A stretch of 64,000 nt of DNA from Lachnospiraceae bacterium (GTDB lineage Bacteria; Bacillota; Clostridia; Lachnospirales; Lachnospiraceae). The stretch spans positions 31,066-95,065 of the forward strand of contig JAIDHX010000016.1 of assembly GCA_029053015.1 (NCBI GenBank), written 5' to 3'. The notes beneath the pieces are model-generated. The model made no database searches, had not been told where the DNA came from, and saw only the letters and a program-made list of their open reading frames with translations. Position 1 is the first letter of the stretch. Each line of letters opens with the position of its first letter. The position numbers were made by a program, and so were the translations under genes. Of this stretch, positions 52,423 through 61,082 are shown piece after piece.

Positions 52423-54219
52423 TTACAGATACTGTCCTGCCTGCACTCTCCACATTTTTGCATATTTGCCGCCGTTTTCAAGAAGCGTATCATGGCTCCC
52501 CTCCTCGATAATGCTGCCGTTTTCAAGCATATATATCCTGTCGGCAATTCTGGTTGTGGAAAGTCGGTGAGAAATAAACACGACCGATTTATGTTCCGCA
52601 GCCGAAAGCATCGAATGATTGAGATGATACTCGGCTATGGGGTCAAGGGCGGAGGACGGCTCGTCGAGGATAATCAGATTTGCCTCCTTGTAAAATACCC
52701 TTGCCACCGCCAGCTTTTGTCCTTCGCCGCCTGAAAGGTTCACGCCGTCATCCTCAAATTCCGTTGTCAGATTGGTTGACAGTCCGCCGGACAGCGTTTC
52801 CAGACGTTCGGAAAAACCGCTTTTTTCTATGGCTGTTCTGACTGCTTCATCAGAACCTTTTTCCGCAAAATCAAGCAGCACATTTTCTTTTACCGTTGCC
52901 GCAAAAATTTTGAAATCCTGAAAAACCGTTCCGATTTTGCGGCGGTACTCCTCCACGTTGTATTCCCTGATATTGACGCCGTCAAGGAGAATTTCACCCT
53001 CGTTCGGGTCATACAGACGCATAATCAGTTTTATCAGCGTGGTTTTTCCCGCACCGTTATAGCCGACAATCGCAATTTTACTGTACGGCTCTATTTTCAT
53101 ACTGATATTTTTCAGAATATAACCATCCTTTTCATTGTATCCAAAGGATACGTTTTTCAACTCGATTTCCGCGGGTTTTTCCGGCAAAGCACGGTTTTTT
53201 CTGCTGATAATTTCAGGTTTGATATTTAAGAAATTCTGCATTTTTTCCACATACAGGCTGATTTCCTGCATTTGCGGATAAACACCTGAAAATTGACGCA
53301 TTTTGTTTTTCATACGGTTTGCTGCGCCTCTCATCACTGCAACATTGCTGTATGAAATTCTGTGAAGAACCGCTGCACTGTATACTAGATAAACCATATA
53401 GACAACATCAATGAGGAAATCGTTGCAGAGATAGTCCTTCGCAAATTGCCTGAAGAAACGTTTTCCTGCATATTTCCTGTCGAGCGCGAGAGTGCTGTCA
53501 TTGGTTGCATCAAAATCCTGCAAAAGCAAGTCCGAAACCTCGGTGTTCAGCCGCACTTCTTTCGCATAATCGTTCAGATAGAACACGCGGTTGACATATC
53601 CCAACTTGCGCTCATAAGGATTTTTCTCGTTCCGAATTTTAAAATTCAACTTATTCAGCGCCTTGCCCGCCCAAAGTGAAGCAACAAAAGAAACCGCAAC
53701 AAACAGGAAGGAAACAGGGTCGTTCCCGACAAAAAATGCGCCCGAGAGAATAATGGAGGTAACTCCCGTGAACAGGCTCTGCAGTACGCCAAATATTCTG
53801 TCAACCTGATTTTCCGCCTCGGAAACCGACAACACATAATCATTATAAAATTGAGGATCATCGTAACAGGCAAGGTCGATTTCTCTCGCCTTTCGATACA
53901 TCATCTCCTTCATTGCCTGTTTCATCTTAGGCATGCTCTTCATCTGCACTTTCTGATAGAGATAAGCGTTAAAAAGCAGTCCGAGCACTACAAAGCCAAG
54001 CAGGCAAAGTAAGAATACTGCCGCGTCCCGAAACGACCTTCCGAATTCCGCACATTCCAGTACATAATTCAATCCGAATGTAAATTCCAGAAATATGACA
54101 ACTTCGTTTCTGATGTACTCTGTAATCAGCAGGATGACACAGACGGGGGCCGCTTTGAAACAAAGCCAAAACAGAAACCAGTTATCAGTAATCACTTTTC
54201 TGAAGCTGTGTTTTTTCAT
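52423..54219 (-). CDS. ABC exporter, half transporter B
   Basis: A 598-aa half transporter. About six transmembrane helices are in residues 1-310, followed by an ATPase domain with Walker A GYNGAGKTTLIK, signature LSGGEGQKLAVARV and Walker B NLIILDEPSSALDP. All ATPase motifs are intact. It overlaps the partner gene by 4 nt, so the two probably make a heterodimer. The substrate is unknown; peptides or drugs are typical for this class. No peptidase domain or precursor peptide gene is seen. Confidence 0.93.
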   Translation of the reverse strand: MKKHSFRKVITDNWFLFWLCFKAAPVCVILLITEYIRNEVVIFLEFTFGLNYVLECAEFGRSFRDAAVFLLCLLGFVVLGLLFNAYLYQKVQMKSMPKMKQAMKEMMYRKAREIDLACYDDPQFYNDYVLSVSEAENQVDRIFGVLQSLFTGVTSIILSGAFFVGNDPVSFLFVAVSFVASLWAGKALNKLNFKIRNEKNPYERKLGYVNRVFYLNDYAKEVRLNTEVSDLLLQDFDATNDSTLALDRKYAGKRFFRQFAKDYLCNDFLIDVVYMVYLVYSAAVLHRISYSNVAVMRGAANRMKNKMRQFSGVYPQMQEISLYVEKMQNFLNIKPEIISRKNRALPEKPAEIELKNVSFGYNEKDGYILKNISMKIEPYSKIAIVGYNGAGKTTLIKLIMRLYDPNEGEILLDGVNIREYNVEEYRRKIGTVFQDFKIFAATVKENVLLDFAEKGSDEAVRTAIEKSGFSERLETLSGGLSTNLTTEFEDDGVNLSGGEGQKLAVARVFYKEANLIILDEPSSALDPIAEYHLNHSMLSAAEHKSVVFISHRLSTTRIADRIYMLENGSIIEEGSHDTLLENGGKYAKMWRVQAGQYL

Positions 54220-56093
54220 GCCTCTGCCTCCTCTCTGTAATTTTCATCCGCAAGATAATTCTGCGCCTGCTTGGTAAACATCTCGCAGTACTTTCCATTC
54301 CTCACCATAAGCTCTCTGTGGCTGCCCTGCTCGATAACAGAACCATTTTCAAGCATAAATACCATATCCGCGTCCTTTACCGAGGAAAGCCTGTGAGAAA
54401 TAAACAGGGTAATATGCCCCTTGCTTTCGTCCATAATACCCTTGTACAAATCATATTCCGCAATGGGGTCAAGGGCGCTGGATGGCTCGTCAAACACTTT
54501 GACGGAAGCGTTTTGCGCAAAGGCTCTTGCCACCACGATTTTCTGCTGCTCTCCACCCGACAAGACCGCTCCGTCAGGATCAAATTCCTTTGTCATAACC
54601 GTATCGATACCATTTGGCAGAGACTGCACCTTATCCAAGACCCCTGCGCATTGCAGCGCGTGCTCTGCTGTTTCTTTCGGATTTTCAAATTCCGCACCCA
54701 TCAGCACATTGTCTTTCACCGACATTGCCATGACCTTATAATCCTGAAACGCCGCCGAAAATAATTTCCGATACGCTTTCAGGTTGTACTCCTTAATATT
54801 TACGCCATTCACAAGAATTTCGCCGCTTACAGGGTCATAAAGCCGAAACAGCAGCTTGATAATCGTCGATTTGCCCGCACCGTTATGCCCAACCAGTGCG
54901 CAGACTTTGTCACCTTCAATTCGAAATGAAAGGCTGCGAATCACCGGCTCGTCTTCTTTATACGCAAAGCAGACATTTCTGAATTCGATTGTATGTACCT
55001 TTTCTTCCGGCATGATGCCGTCCTGATCTTCGGGGATTTTTTCCTCATACTCCATAAAGGTACGGAAGTATTCGAGAAACTGCCCGTTTTTCATTGCTTC
55101 CAGAAAATCGTTGAACATCCCGATTAAAATCCACGAAGAAGTTGACATTGCGGTAAACATGATGGCAAGCTCTGCAAGCCCCATTGTTTTTGACACAATT
55201 GTCCTGTATGCGGCATAAATCATGATTCCCTCAAAAACGAGGGCAAAGGTCGTGACGTTCTGCGCCCATGAATAGAGAATTGCTTTTTTGGCATACTTGT
55301 CTGCCACCGCAACATTCCCCTCTACCGCCTCATGATAGCGTTTCATCATCAGTTCATGCATGTTGGAATATCGGATTTCTTTTGCATATTCCGCAAGATG
55401 CATGACACGGTTGACATACTCCGCCTTGCGGTTGTGTTTCACATTGTCGTTGTAACGCCCTCCCCATATTTTATTCATCAATCCGCCAAAGACAAAATTT
55501 CCGATGATGGGAGATATGACGAACAGTACAGAAAACGGGTCTATCATATACATGGAAGAAAACGCAGCCGCAGCCGCAATGACACCGAAAATCACCTGAA
55601 AGAAAAAATCCACCGACTTGGTCATTTTCTGTGCGGAACCGTCCAGCGCCATGGTGTATTTATTATAGAAATCAGCATCCTCAAAACAGCGCAGCTCCAC
55701 ATTTCTCGCTTTTGCATACAATTTGCGGTAAAGGCTGCGATAAATCTGATTGTCCGTAAACGGTATCACCACCGAATTCATGTAGCTTGTATACATCGCA
55801 AGCAGACTAAACACAGCAAAACAGATTCCGATAAAGCCAAGAATCCTGACAAACGGCGCTTCTTTTTCAATTGCATTTATCACGTACCGCAGGAAAAAAA
55901 TACTCATGAAAATCCATTCAACATAGCCTGCCACAGCATACACTGCCGTATGGATAACACGCCTTTTGCTGATGCCCCACACGGTCTTCACCGCGTAGGC
56001 ATTGTTGGCAAAGACTCGCACTCTGCTTTTTTTGCTCTTACTCATGGTTGTTCTCTCATCTTCGCTTAACTTCGAAAAATGATTCTTTTTCAT
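54216..56093 (-). CDS. ABC exporter, half transporter A
   Basis: A 625-aa half transporter with about six transmembrane helices in residues 35-340 and an ATPase domain with Walker A GHNGAGKSTIIK, signature LSGGEQQKIVVARA and Walker B SVKVFDEPSSALDP. The N-terminal 30 residues are basic and soluble. Start ATG is behind AGAGGAGAATACC. It is first of an apparent operon A-B-lipoprotein and follows the dCMP deaminase gene after 31 bp. Confidence 0.93.
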   Translation of the reverse strand: MKKNHFSKLSEDERTTMSKSKKSRVRVFANNAYAVKTVWGISKRRVIHTAVYAVAGYVEWIFMSIFFLRYVINAIEKEAPFVRILGFIGICFAVFSLLAMYTSYMNSVVIPFTDNQIYRSLYRKLYAKARNVELRCFEDADFYNKYTMALDGSAQKMTKSVDFFFQVIFGVIAAAAAFSSMYMIDPFSVLFVISPIIGNFVFGGLMNKIWGGRYNDNVKHNRKAEYVNRVMHLAEYAKEIRYSNMHELMMKRYHEAVEGNVAVADKYAKKAILYSWAQNVTTFALVFEGIMIYAAYRTIVSKTMGLAELAIMFTAMSTSSWILIGMFNDFLEAMKNGQFLEYFRTFMEYEEKIPEDQDGIMPEEKVHTIEFRNVCFAYKEDEPVIRSLSFRIEGDKVCALVGHNGAGKSTIIKLLFRLYDPVSGEILVNGVNIKEYNLKAYRKLFSAAFQDYKVMAMSVKDNVLMGAEFENPKETAEHALQCAGVLDKVQSLPNGIDTVMTKEFDPDGAVLSGGEQQKIVVARAFAQNASVKVFDEPSSALDPIAEYDLYKGIMDESKGHITLFISHRLSSVKDADMVFMLENGSVIEQGSHRELMVRNGKYCEMFTKQAQNYLADENYREEAEA

Positions 56094-56124
56094 GGTATTC
56101 TCCTCTTACAGCGACACCTGCACT

Positions 56125-56607
56125 CTATAGGCACCATTCCAATTTTTCCGCAGGTAAAACAATATAATTATCCATTCCATCGCCCTGACGAAGATATACA
56201 TTTCTGATACCTGCCTGTATAATCATTCTTGCACAAAGAGGGCACGGTTTTGCTTTATGAACAATCGCATCCGCAGGATTTATTCCCGTCAAATAAAGAT
56301 CTGCCCCTATTGTTTGTTCTCTGGAACAATTCATTAAAGCATTTGCCTCTGCATGAATTGCCTTACATATTCCATAACCTTCTCCTTGATGCATTCCACG
56401 TTTTATTCTGGGGCACTCGCCAATATCACAACAATTTTCTTTTCCTCTGGGAGAACCGTTATAGCCTGTAGAAATAACAACATCATCCTTAACAATCACA
56501 GCTCCGTATTTTCTCTTCAGACATGTACTCCTATATGCAAAAACCTCTGCACAATTCAAATAGGTATCTTCTTTAGACACTCTTTCTTTTCCTTTTGTAA
56601 TTACCAT
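56125..56607 (-). CDS. dCMP deaminase-family protein
   Basis: A 160-aa zinc deaminase. The catalytic motif is HAEANAL, and the zinc cysteines are in PCPLCARMII; a second Cys/His cluster (NCCDIGECPRIKRGMHQGEG) is typical of dCMP deaminases and of ComEB. It would convert dCMP to dUMP for thymidine synthesis. The start at 56607 has GAGGA upstream; a longer reading frame runs through the tRNA gene and was rejected. Local composition looks more AT-rich than its neighbours. Confidence 0.9.
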   Translation of the reverse strand: MVITKGKERVSKEDTYLNCAEVFAYRSTCLKRKYGAVIVKDDVVISTGYNGSPRGKENCCDIGECPRIKRGMHQGEGYGICKAIHAEANALMNCSREQTIGADLYLTGINPADAIVHKAKPCPLCARMIIQAGIRNVYLRQGDGMDNYIVLPAEKLEWCL

Positions 56608-56667
56608 ACTGCACTTCCTCTGAACTTTCGTGTTTTTAACAGGTACACAATCCCGAAAAGGGAGTAA

Positions 56668-56700
56668 GACAAAAAAGGGCACGTAAAACGTGCCCTTCAT
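56668..56700 (-). terminator. Terminator after tRNA-Leu
   Basis: Minus-strand AAGGGCACGTTTTACGTGCC hairpin closing with CTT, then TTTTTTGTC. Confidence 0.85.
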
Positions 56701-56782
56701 GCTGGTGGCGGGACTTGAACCCGCACTGTGTCGCCACAAACAGATTTTGAGTCTGCCGCGTCTGCCATTCCGCCACACCAGC
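56700..56782 (-). tRNA. tRNA-Leu (anticodon CAA)
   Basis: An 83-nt type II tRNA read on the minus strand. Acceptor GCTGGTG pairs with CACCAGC, discriminator A. The anticodon loop CTCAAAA gives CAA, which reads UUG leucine codons; the variable arm is long as expected for leucine; the T-arm has GGTTCAAGTCC. CCA is not encoded. It has its own promoter and terminator. Confidence 0.97.
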
Positions 56783-56806
56783 TTACTGCTTTCACAGCCG
56801 AATATT

Positions 56807-56835
56807 ATGTTACCATATTCGGCTGTTCTTGACAA
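56807..56835 (-). promoter_or_regulatory. tRNA-Leu promoter inside a palindrome
   Basis: Minus-strand TTGTCA (56830-56835), 17-bp spacer, extended TGG-TAACAT -10 (56807-56812). The region 56795-56825 is a perfect 11-bp inverted repeat, CAGCCGAATAT with ATATTCGGCTG; the -10 is in its loop. The hairpin may also end the lysA transcript. Confidence 0.8.
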
Positions 56836-56843
56836 GCGTTTTT

Positions 56844-58112
56844 TTAGAAATTAATTCGGTTGTAAATGTCATAACCGTCAAAGGTTGCAAAATAGTCTTT
56901 CGGCGTCTCCGCTCTCCTGATAAGCTGTACGCTGCCGTCCTCTTTCAAAAGAAGCTCCGCCGATTTGAGCTTACCGTTATAGTTATAGCCCATGGCGTAG
57001 CCGTGCGCACCAGTGTCATGAATCACCAGATAATCTCCCATCTCCACCTTTGGCAGCATCCTGTCAACTGCAAATTTGTCATTGTTCTCGCAAAGGGAGC
57101 CTGTCACATCATATTTATAATCACAAGAATCATTTTCTTTTCCCAGCACAGTAATGTGATGGTAAGCGCCGTACATCGCAGGGCGCATCAAATTGACGGC
57201 ACAGGCGTCCACGCCGATATACTCCTTGTGGGTATGCTTTTCATGGATTGCCGTTGTCACCAAATGTCCGTAGGGACCCATCATAAACCGTCCCAGTTCC
57301 GTATAAATCGCCACATCACCCATGCCTGCCGGAACCAGAATTTCCTCATATACCTTGCGCACGCCTTCGCCGATAACACGGATATCATTCGGCGTATCCT
57401 CCGGTCTGTAAGGAATGCCGATACCGCCTGAAAGATTGATAAAGCTGATATGCGCGCCCGTCTTGTCGCGAAGTTGTACCGCCAGTTCAAACATGGACTT
57501 TGCCAATGTGGGATAATAGTCATTTGTCACGGTATTGCTTGCCAGAAAAGCGTGCATGCCAAAGTTCTCCACGCCCTTTTCCTTCAATATCCGATAGCCC
57601 TCAAACATCTGCTCCGTGGTAAAGCCGTATTTTGCGTCCCCGGGGTTGTCCATAATGCTGTTTGCAATGGCAAAATACCCGCCCGGGTTAAAACGGCAGC
57701 TTATAGTTTTGGGAATGTAGCCGATGGTTTTCTCCAGAAAATCAATGTGGGTGATATCGTCCAGATTGATGATAGCATTTAACTTCGCCGCATAGGCATA
57801 TTCCTGCGCAGGCGTGTCGTTGGAGGAAAACATAATATCCTCTCCCTTTACGCCCATCGCTTCGCTCAGCATAAGCTCCGTGAGGGAGGAGCAGTCACAG
57901 CCGCAGCCATATTCCCGCAATATATCAATCAGAAACGGATTCGGAGTCGCCTTCACCGCAAAAAATTCCTTGTAGCCCTTGTTCCACGCAAACGCTTCCT
58001 TCAGCGCCTTCGCATTTTCGCGGATTCCCTTCTCATCATAAATATGAAAAGGAGTGGGATAGGTTTTCGTGATTTCTGCAATCATTTCCTTTGTCACAAA
58101 TGCTTTTTTCAT
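56844..58112 (-). CDS. lysA: Diaminopimelate decarboxylase
   Basis: Makes lysine from meso-diaminopimelate, with pyridoxal phosphate. The cofactor lysine is in FFAVKATPNP; the glycine loop is LSGGIGIPYRP; the C-terminal barrel has YIGVDACAVNLMRPAMYG and HDTGAHGYAMGYNYNG. Length 422 aa. It stands alone with its own promoter; no other lysine gene is nearby. Related decarboxylases (arginine, carboxynorspermidine) are less likely. Confidence 0.9.
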   Translation of the reverse strand: MKKAFVTKEMIAEITKTYPTPFHIYDEKGIRENAKALKEAFAWNKGYKEFFAVKATPNPFLIDILREYGCGCDCSSLTELMLSEAMGVKGEDIMFSSNDTPAQEYAYAAKLNAIINLDDITHIDFLEKTIGYIPKTISCRFNPGGYFAIANSIMDNPGDAKYGFTTEQMFEGYRILKEKGVENFGMHAFLASNTVTNDYYPTLAKSMFELAVQLRDKTGAHISFINLSGGIGIPYRPEDTPNDIRVIGEGVRKVYEEILVPAGMGDVAIYTELGRFMMGPYGHLVTTAIHEKHTHKEYIGVDACAVNLMRPAMYGAYHHITVLGKENDSCDYKYDVTGSLCENNDKFAVDRMLPKVEMGDYLVIHDTGAHGYAMGYNYNGKLKSAELLLKEDGSVQLIRRAETPKDYFATFDGYDIYNRINF

Positions 58113-58154
58113 CGTATTTTAAGCCTTTCTTCTGTCTGTCTTATTTATTTTTAG

Positions 58155-58183
58155 ATATTAATGGTTTTCGCGTTTTAAGTCAA
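58155..58183 (-). promoter_or_regulatory. lysA promoter
   Basis: Minus-strand TTGACT (58178-58183), 17-bp spacer, TAATAT (58155-58160). A small CCTTAA/TTAAGG palindrome lies just upstream (58185-58197). Confidence 0.8.
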
Positions 58184-58219
58184 CCCTTAATTTAAGGAAA
58201 CACGGATGAGAATCCTGTT

Positions 58220-58942
58220 TCAAGATATCAAATCCCGAATCACTTCTCCCGCAAGCAGAAGCCCCGCAATACTCGGCACATAGGAAATGCTGCCGGGCAC
58301 CGCACGCCTGCTGCCCGCCGCATTTTCTTCCGCTGCTTCCTGATATATGCCTTTTGGCTGCAATGCCGGTTCCGAGGAACAGACTACCTTCAGGGACTTG
58401 ATATCCCGTTTCCGCAATTCCCTGCGCATCACCCTTGCCAAAGGACACATCTGTGTTTTATAAATATCCGTCACTGCAAACGCAGAAGGATTGAGCTTAT
58501 TGCCCGCTCCCATCGCTGAAATAACCGACGTACCGGCATGCTTTGCACGCGCAATGATTTCCAGTTTTGCCGCAACCGTATCCACGGCATCCACTACATA
58601 ATCATAAGAATAGAAATTAAAATCCTCTGCGTTTTCGGGCAGAAAAAAACAGGTATGGATTTCTACCTGCGCCTTCGGATTGATATCCAGTATTCTTTCC
58701 CGCATAACCTCCGTCTTGTACCGCCCAATGGTGGAATGGAGAGCGATTACCTGTCTGTTGATGTTTGACAGGGAAACCACGTCATTGTCCACAAGCACCA
58801 GACTGCCAACGCCGCTTCTCGCCAGTGCCTCCGCCACATGGCCTCCCACGCCGCCGATGCCAAAAACTGCAACCCGGGCGGCGCGCAGCTTTTCCATAGC
58901 GTCCCGCCCTATCAGCATCTCCGTTCTTAAAAATTCGTCCAT
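58220..58942 (-). CDS. tcdA: tRNA threonylcarbamoyladenosine dehydratase
   Basis: ThiF/E1-like ATP-dependent enzyme that cyclises t6A to ct6A at position 37 of tRNAs. It has the ATP loop GIGGVGGHVAEALARSG, SNINRQVIALHSTIG, and DAVDTVAAK, with the nucleotide-binding and substrate residues intact. About 240 aa; the start at 58942 has GGGG 6 nt ahead. It sits 16 bp after ung. Other ThiF-like roles are possible but the family pattern fits TcdA well. Confidence 0.9.
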   Translation of the reverse strand: MDEFLRTEMLIGRDAMEKLRAARVAVFGIGGVGGHVAEALARSGVGSLVLVDNDVVSLSNINRQVIALHSTIGRYKTEVMRERILDINPKAQVEIHTCFFLPENAEDFNFYSYDYVVDAVDTVAAKLEIIARAKHAGTSVISAMGAGNKLNPSAFAVTDIYKTQMCPLARVMRRELRKRDIKSLKVVCSSEPALQPKGIYQEAAEENAAGSRRAVPGSISYVPSIAGLLLAGEVIRDLIS

Positions 58943-58958
58943 GATAATCCCCATTTCT

Positions 58959-59636
58959 TTATCTGTTTTCTATCTGCCAGTCTATCGGGCTTTCTCCGTT
59001 TGCCTCTAAAAATGCATTGGCGCGGCTGAAATGCTTACATCCGAAAAATCCCCTGTAGGCAGACAGCGGGCTCGGATGCGGCGCCTGCAAAATCAAATGT
59101 TTCGGATTGGTCAGCATGGGCATTTTACTCTGCGCCGGTTTTCCCCAAAGCAGATACACAATGGGTCTGTCCTGCGCATTGACTGCCTGTATAATGGCGT
59201 CCGTAAACTGCTCCCATCCATGGCCTTTGTGGGAATTCGCCTGATGTGCACGCACTGTAAGCACCGTATTTAACAATAAAACGCCCTGCTTTGCCCATTT
59301 TTCCAGATAGCCGTTATCGGGAATCTCACAGCCCAAATCGTCATGTAGTTCCTGATAAATGTTCTGCAGGGAAGGCGGAATCTCCTTTTGCGAAAGGGGC
59401 ACCGAAAAGCTTAAACCATGCGCCTGATTTTCATTGTGGTACGGATCCTGTCCCAAAATCAAAACCTTCACCTCGCCGAGCGGTGTCAAATGCAGCGCAT
59501 TGAAAATATCCTCCGATGGCGGATAGATAACCGTTCTGCTGTACTCATCCTTTACAAACTGAAACAAATCCTTGTAATACGGCTTCCTAAACTCACCCTG
59601 TATGGCGGGAAGCCAGTCGTTATCAATCATTGCCAT
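58959..59636 (-). CDS. ung: Uracil-DNA glycosylase
   Basis: Removes uracil from DNA. The catalytic water-activating motif is GQDPYHNENQAHGLSFSV and the HPSPLSAYRGFFGC loop inserts into the groove. Length 225 aa, family 1. It is located between hisF and tcdA. Confidence 0.97.
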   Translation of the reverse strand: MAMIDNDWLPAIQGEFRKPYYKDLFQFVKDEYSRTVIYPPSEDIFNALHLTPLGEVKVLILGQDPYHNENQAHGLSFSVPLSQKEIPPSLQNIYQELHDDLGCEIPDNGYLEKWAKQGVLLLNTVLTVRAHQANSHKGHGWEQFTDAIIQAVNAQDRPIVYLLWGKPAQSKMPMLTNPKHLILQAPHPSPLSAYRGFFGCKHFSRANAFLEANGESPIDWQIENR

Positions 59637-59689
59637 ATCTGCTCCTCCTATTGTACCGCACAGGCGGCTGTTCCGAAAACGGCGGCCAT

Positions 59690-60448
59690 TTACAGCCGGA
59701 CAGACACGCCCTTATCCCGCAAGTATTCCTTTAAATGCCTTATCTCCAGTTCCTTGTAATGAAAGAGGGAAGCCGCCAGTGCCGCCTGTGCGCCGCCCTC
59801 CGTCAGCGCCTCGTAAAAATGCGCCTCACACCCTGCTCCGCCGGATGCAATCACCGGAATCCGCACCGCCTGTGAGATTGCTTTTGTCAGTGCGATGTCA
59901 TAGCCCGCCTTGGTGCCATCACAGTCCATGCTGGTCAGCAGAATCTCTCCCGCGCCAAGACTCTCCGCTTTCACCGCCCACTCTATGGCATCGATTCCCA
60001 TATCAATACGTCCGCCGTTTTTATATATGTGAAAACTGCCGTCGGCACACCGCTTTGCATCGATTGCCACCACCACGCACTGGCTGCCGAATTTATCTGC
60101 TGCCTCTGCAATCAGCTCCGGATGCATAATTGCCGCAGAGTTAATCGAAATCTTATCCGCGCCTTCGCGCAGCAGCAGTTTAAAGTCCTCCACGGTTCTG
60201 ATGCCGCCGCCTACGGTAAAGGGAATAAATACCTTTTCCGCCACTCTGCGCACCATATCCGCCACCGTGGCACGGTTGTCGCTGGAAGCTGTAATATCCA
60301 GAAAAACCAGTTCGTCCGCTCCCGCCTTATCATATGCCGCCGCAGTTTCCACAGGATCGCCTGCATCTTTTAAGTCTACAAAATTGATTCCTTTTACCAC
60401 CCTGCCGTCCTTTACGTCCAGACAGGGAATGATTCTCTTCGTGTGCAT
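59690..60448 (-). CDS. hisF: Imidazole glycerol phosphate synthase, cyclase subunit
   Basis: Histidine synthesis, makes imidazole glycerol phosphate and AICAR with HisH. TIM barrel of 252 aa, with catalytic Asp in [12 protein letters not shown] and AIDAKR, and [14 protein letters not shown]. It overlaps hisH by one base. No other histidine gene is seen here. Confidence 0.98.
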   Translation of the reverse strand: MHTKRIIPCLDVKDGRVVKGINFVDLKDAGDPVETAAAYDKAGADELVFLDITASSDNRATVADMVRRVAEKVFIPFTVGGGIRTVEDFKLLLREGADKISINSAAIMHPELIAEAADKFGSQCVVVAIDAKRCADGSFHIYKNGGRIDMGIDAIEWAVKAESLGAGEILLTSMDCDGTKAGYDIALTKAISQAVRIPVIASGGAGCEAHFYEALTEGGAQAALAASLFHYKELEIRHLKEYLRDKGVSVRL

Positions 60449-61068
60449 CAGGCTTCCTCCCTCTCAAGGCTTACAAAATTACGCAATATGGAAAGCCCCG
60501 TGTCCGAGCTTTTCTCCGGATGGAACTGACAGGCAAACACATTGCCGCTCTCCACGGAAGCATGAATCTGCACACCATATTCCGAAACCGCCGTCACAAC
60601 TTTGGGATCCTTCGCCTCCAGATAATAGGAATGTACAAAGTAAACATAGGACTCCTCGGGAATCCCCAAAAAAAGTCTGCCGTTGTTTGAAAAATGCAGG
60701 GAATTCCAGCCTATATGAGGCACCTTAAGGTCGTCCCGCTCCGGAATCCGCAGTATCTTTCCTTTCAAAATTCCAAGTCCCGAAACGCCCGGGCTTTCCT
60801 CACTGCTTTCAAACAGAAGCTGCAGCCCGAGACAAATTCCCAAGAAGGGAGTCCCCCGCTCTATGACCTGCCTGATAACGGAAACCAAGCCGTAGCGATG
60901 CAATTTTTCCATCGCATCTCCAAAGGAGCCGACACCCGGCAGCACCACCTTGTCTGCCTGCAATATGGTTTCCGCATCTCTTGTCACCACTGCTTCTGCC
61001 GAAAGAGCCGCAAACGCTTTTTCCACGCTTTTGATATTTCCCGCATCATAATCAATAATTGCTATCAA
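60448..61068 (-). CDS. hisH: Imidazole glycerol phosphate synthase, glutamine amidotransferase
   Basis: Feeds ammonia from glutamine to HisF. The catalytic Cys is in [12 protein letters not shown], and His-Glu in CQFHPEKSS. Length 206 aa. It is 14 bp after the large membrane protein gene. Confidence 0.97.
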   Translation of the reverse strand: MIAIIDYDAGNIKSVEKAFAALSAEAVVTRDAETILQADKVVLPGVGSFGDAMEKLHRYGLVSVIRQVIERGTPFLGICLGLQLLFESSEESPGVSGLGILKGKILRIPERDDLKVPHIGWNSLHFSNNGRLFLGIPEESYVYFVHSYYLEAKDPKVVTAVSEYGVQIHASVESGNVFACQFHPEKSSDTGLSILRNFVSLEREEA

Positions 61069-61082
61069 TTCTGTGTTCCTCT

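Noticed and set aside
56125..56835. Longer 236-aa form of the dCMP deaminase
   Set aside because: The extension would translate through tRNA-Leu and its terminator.
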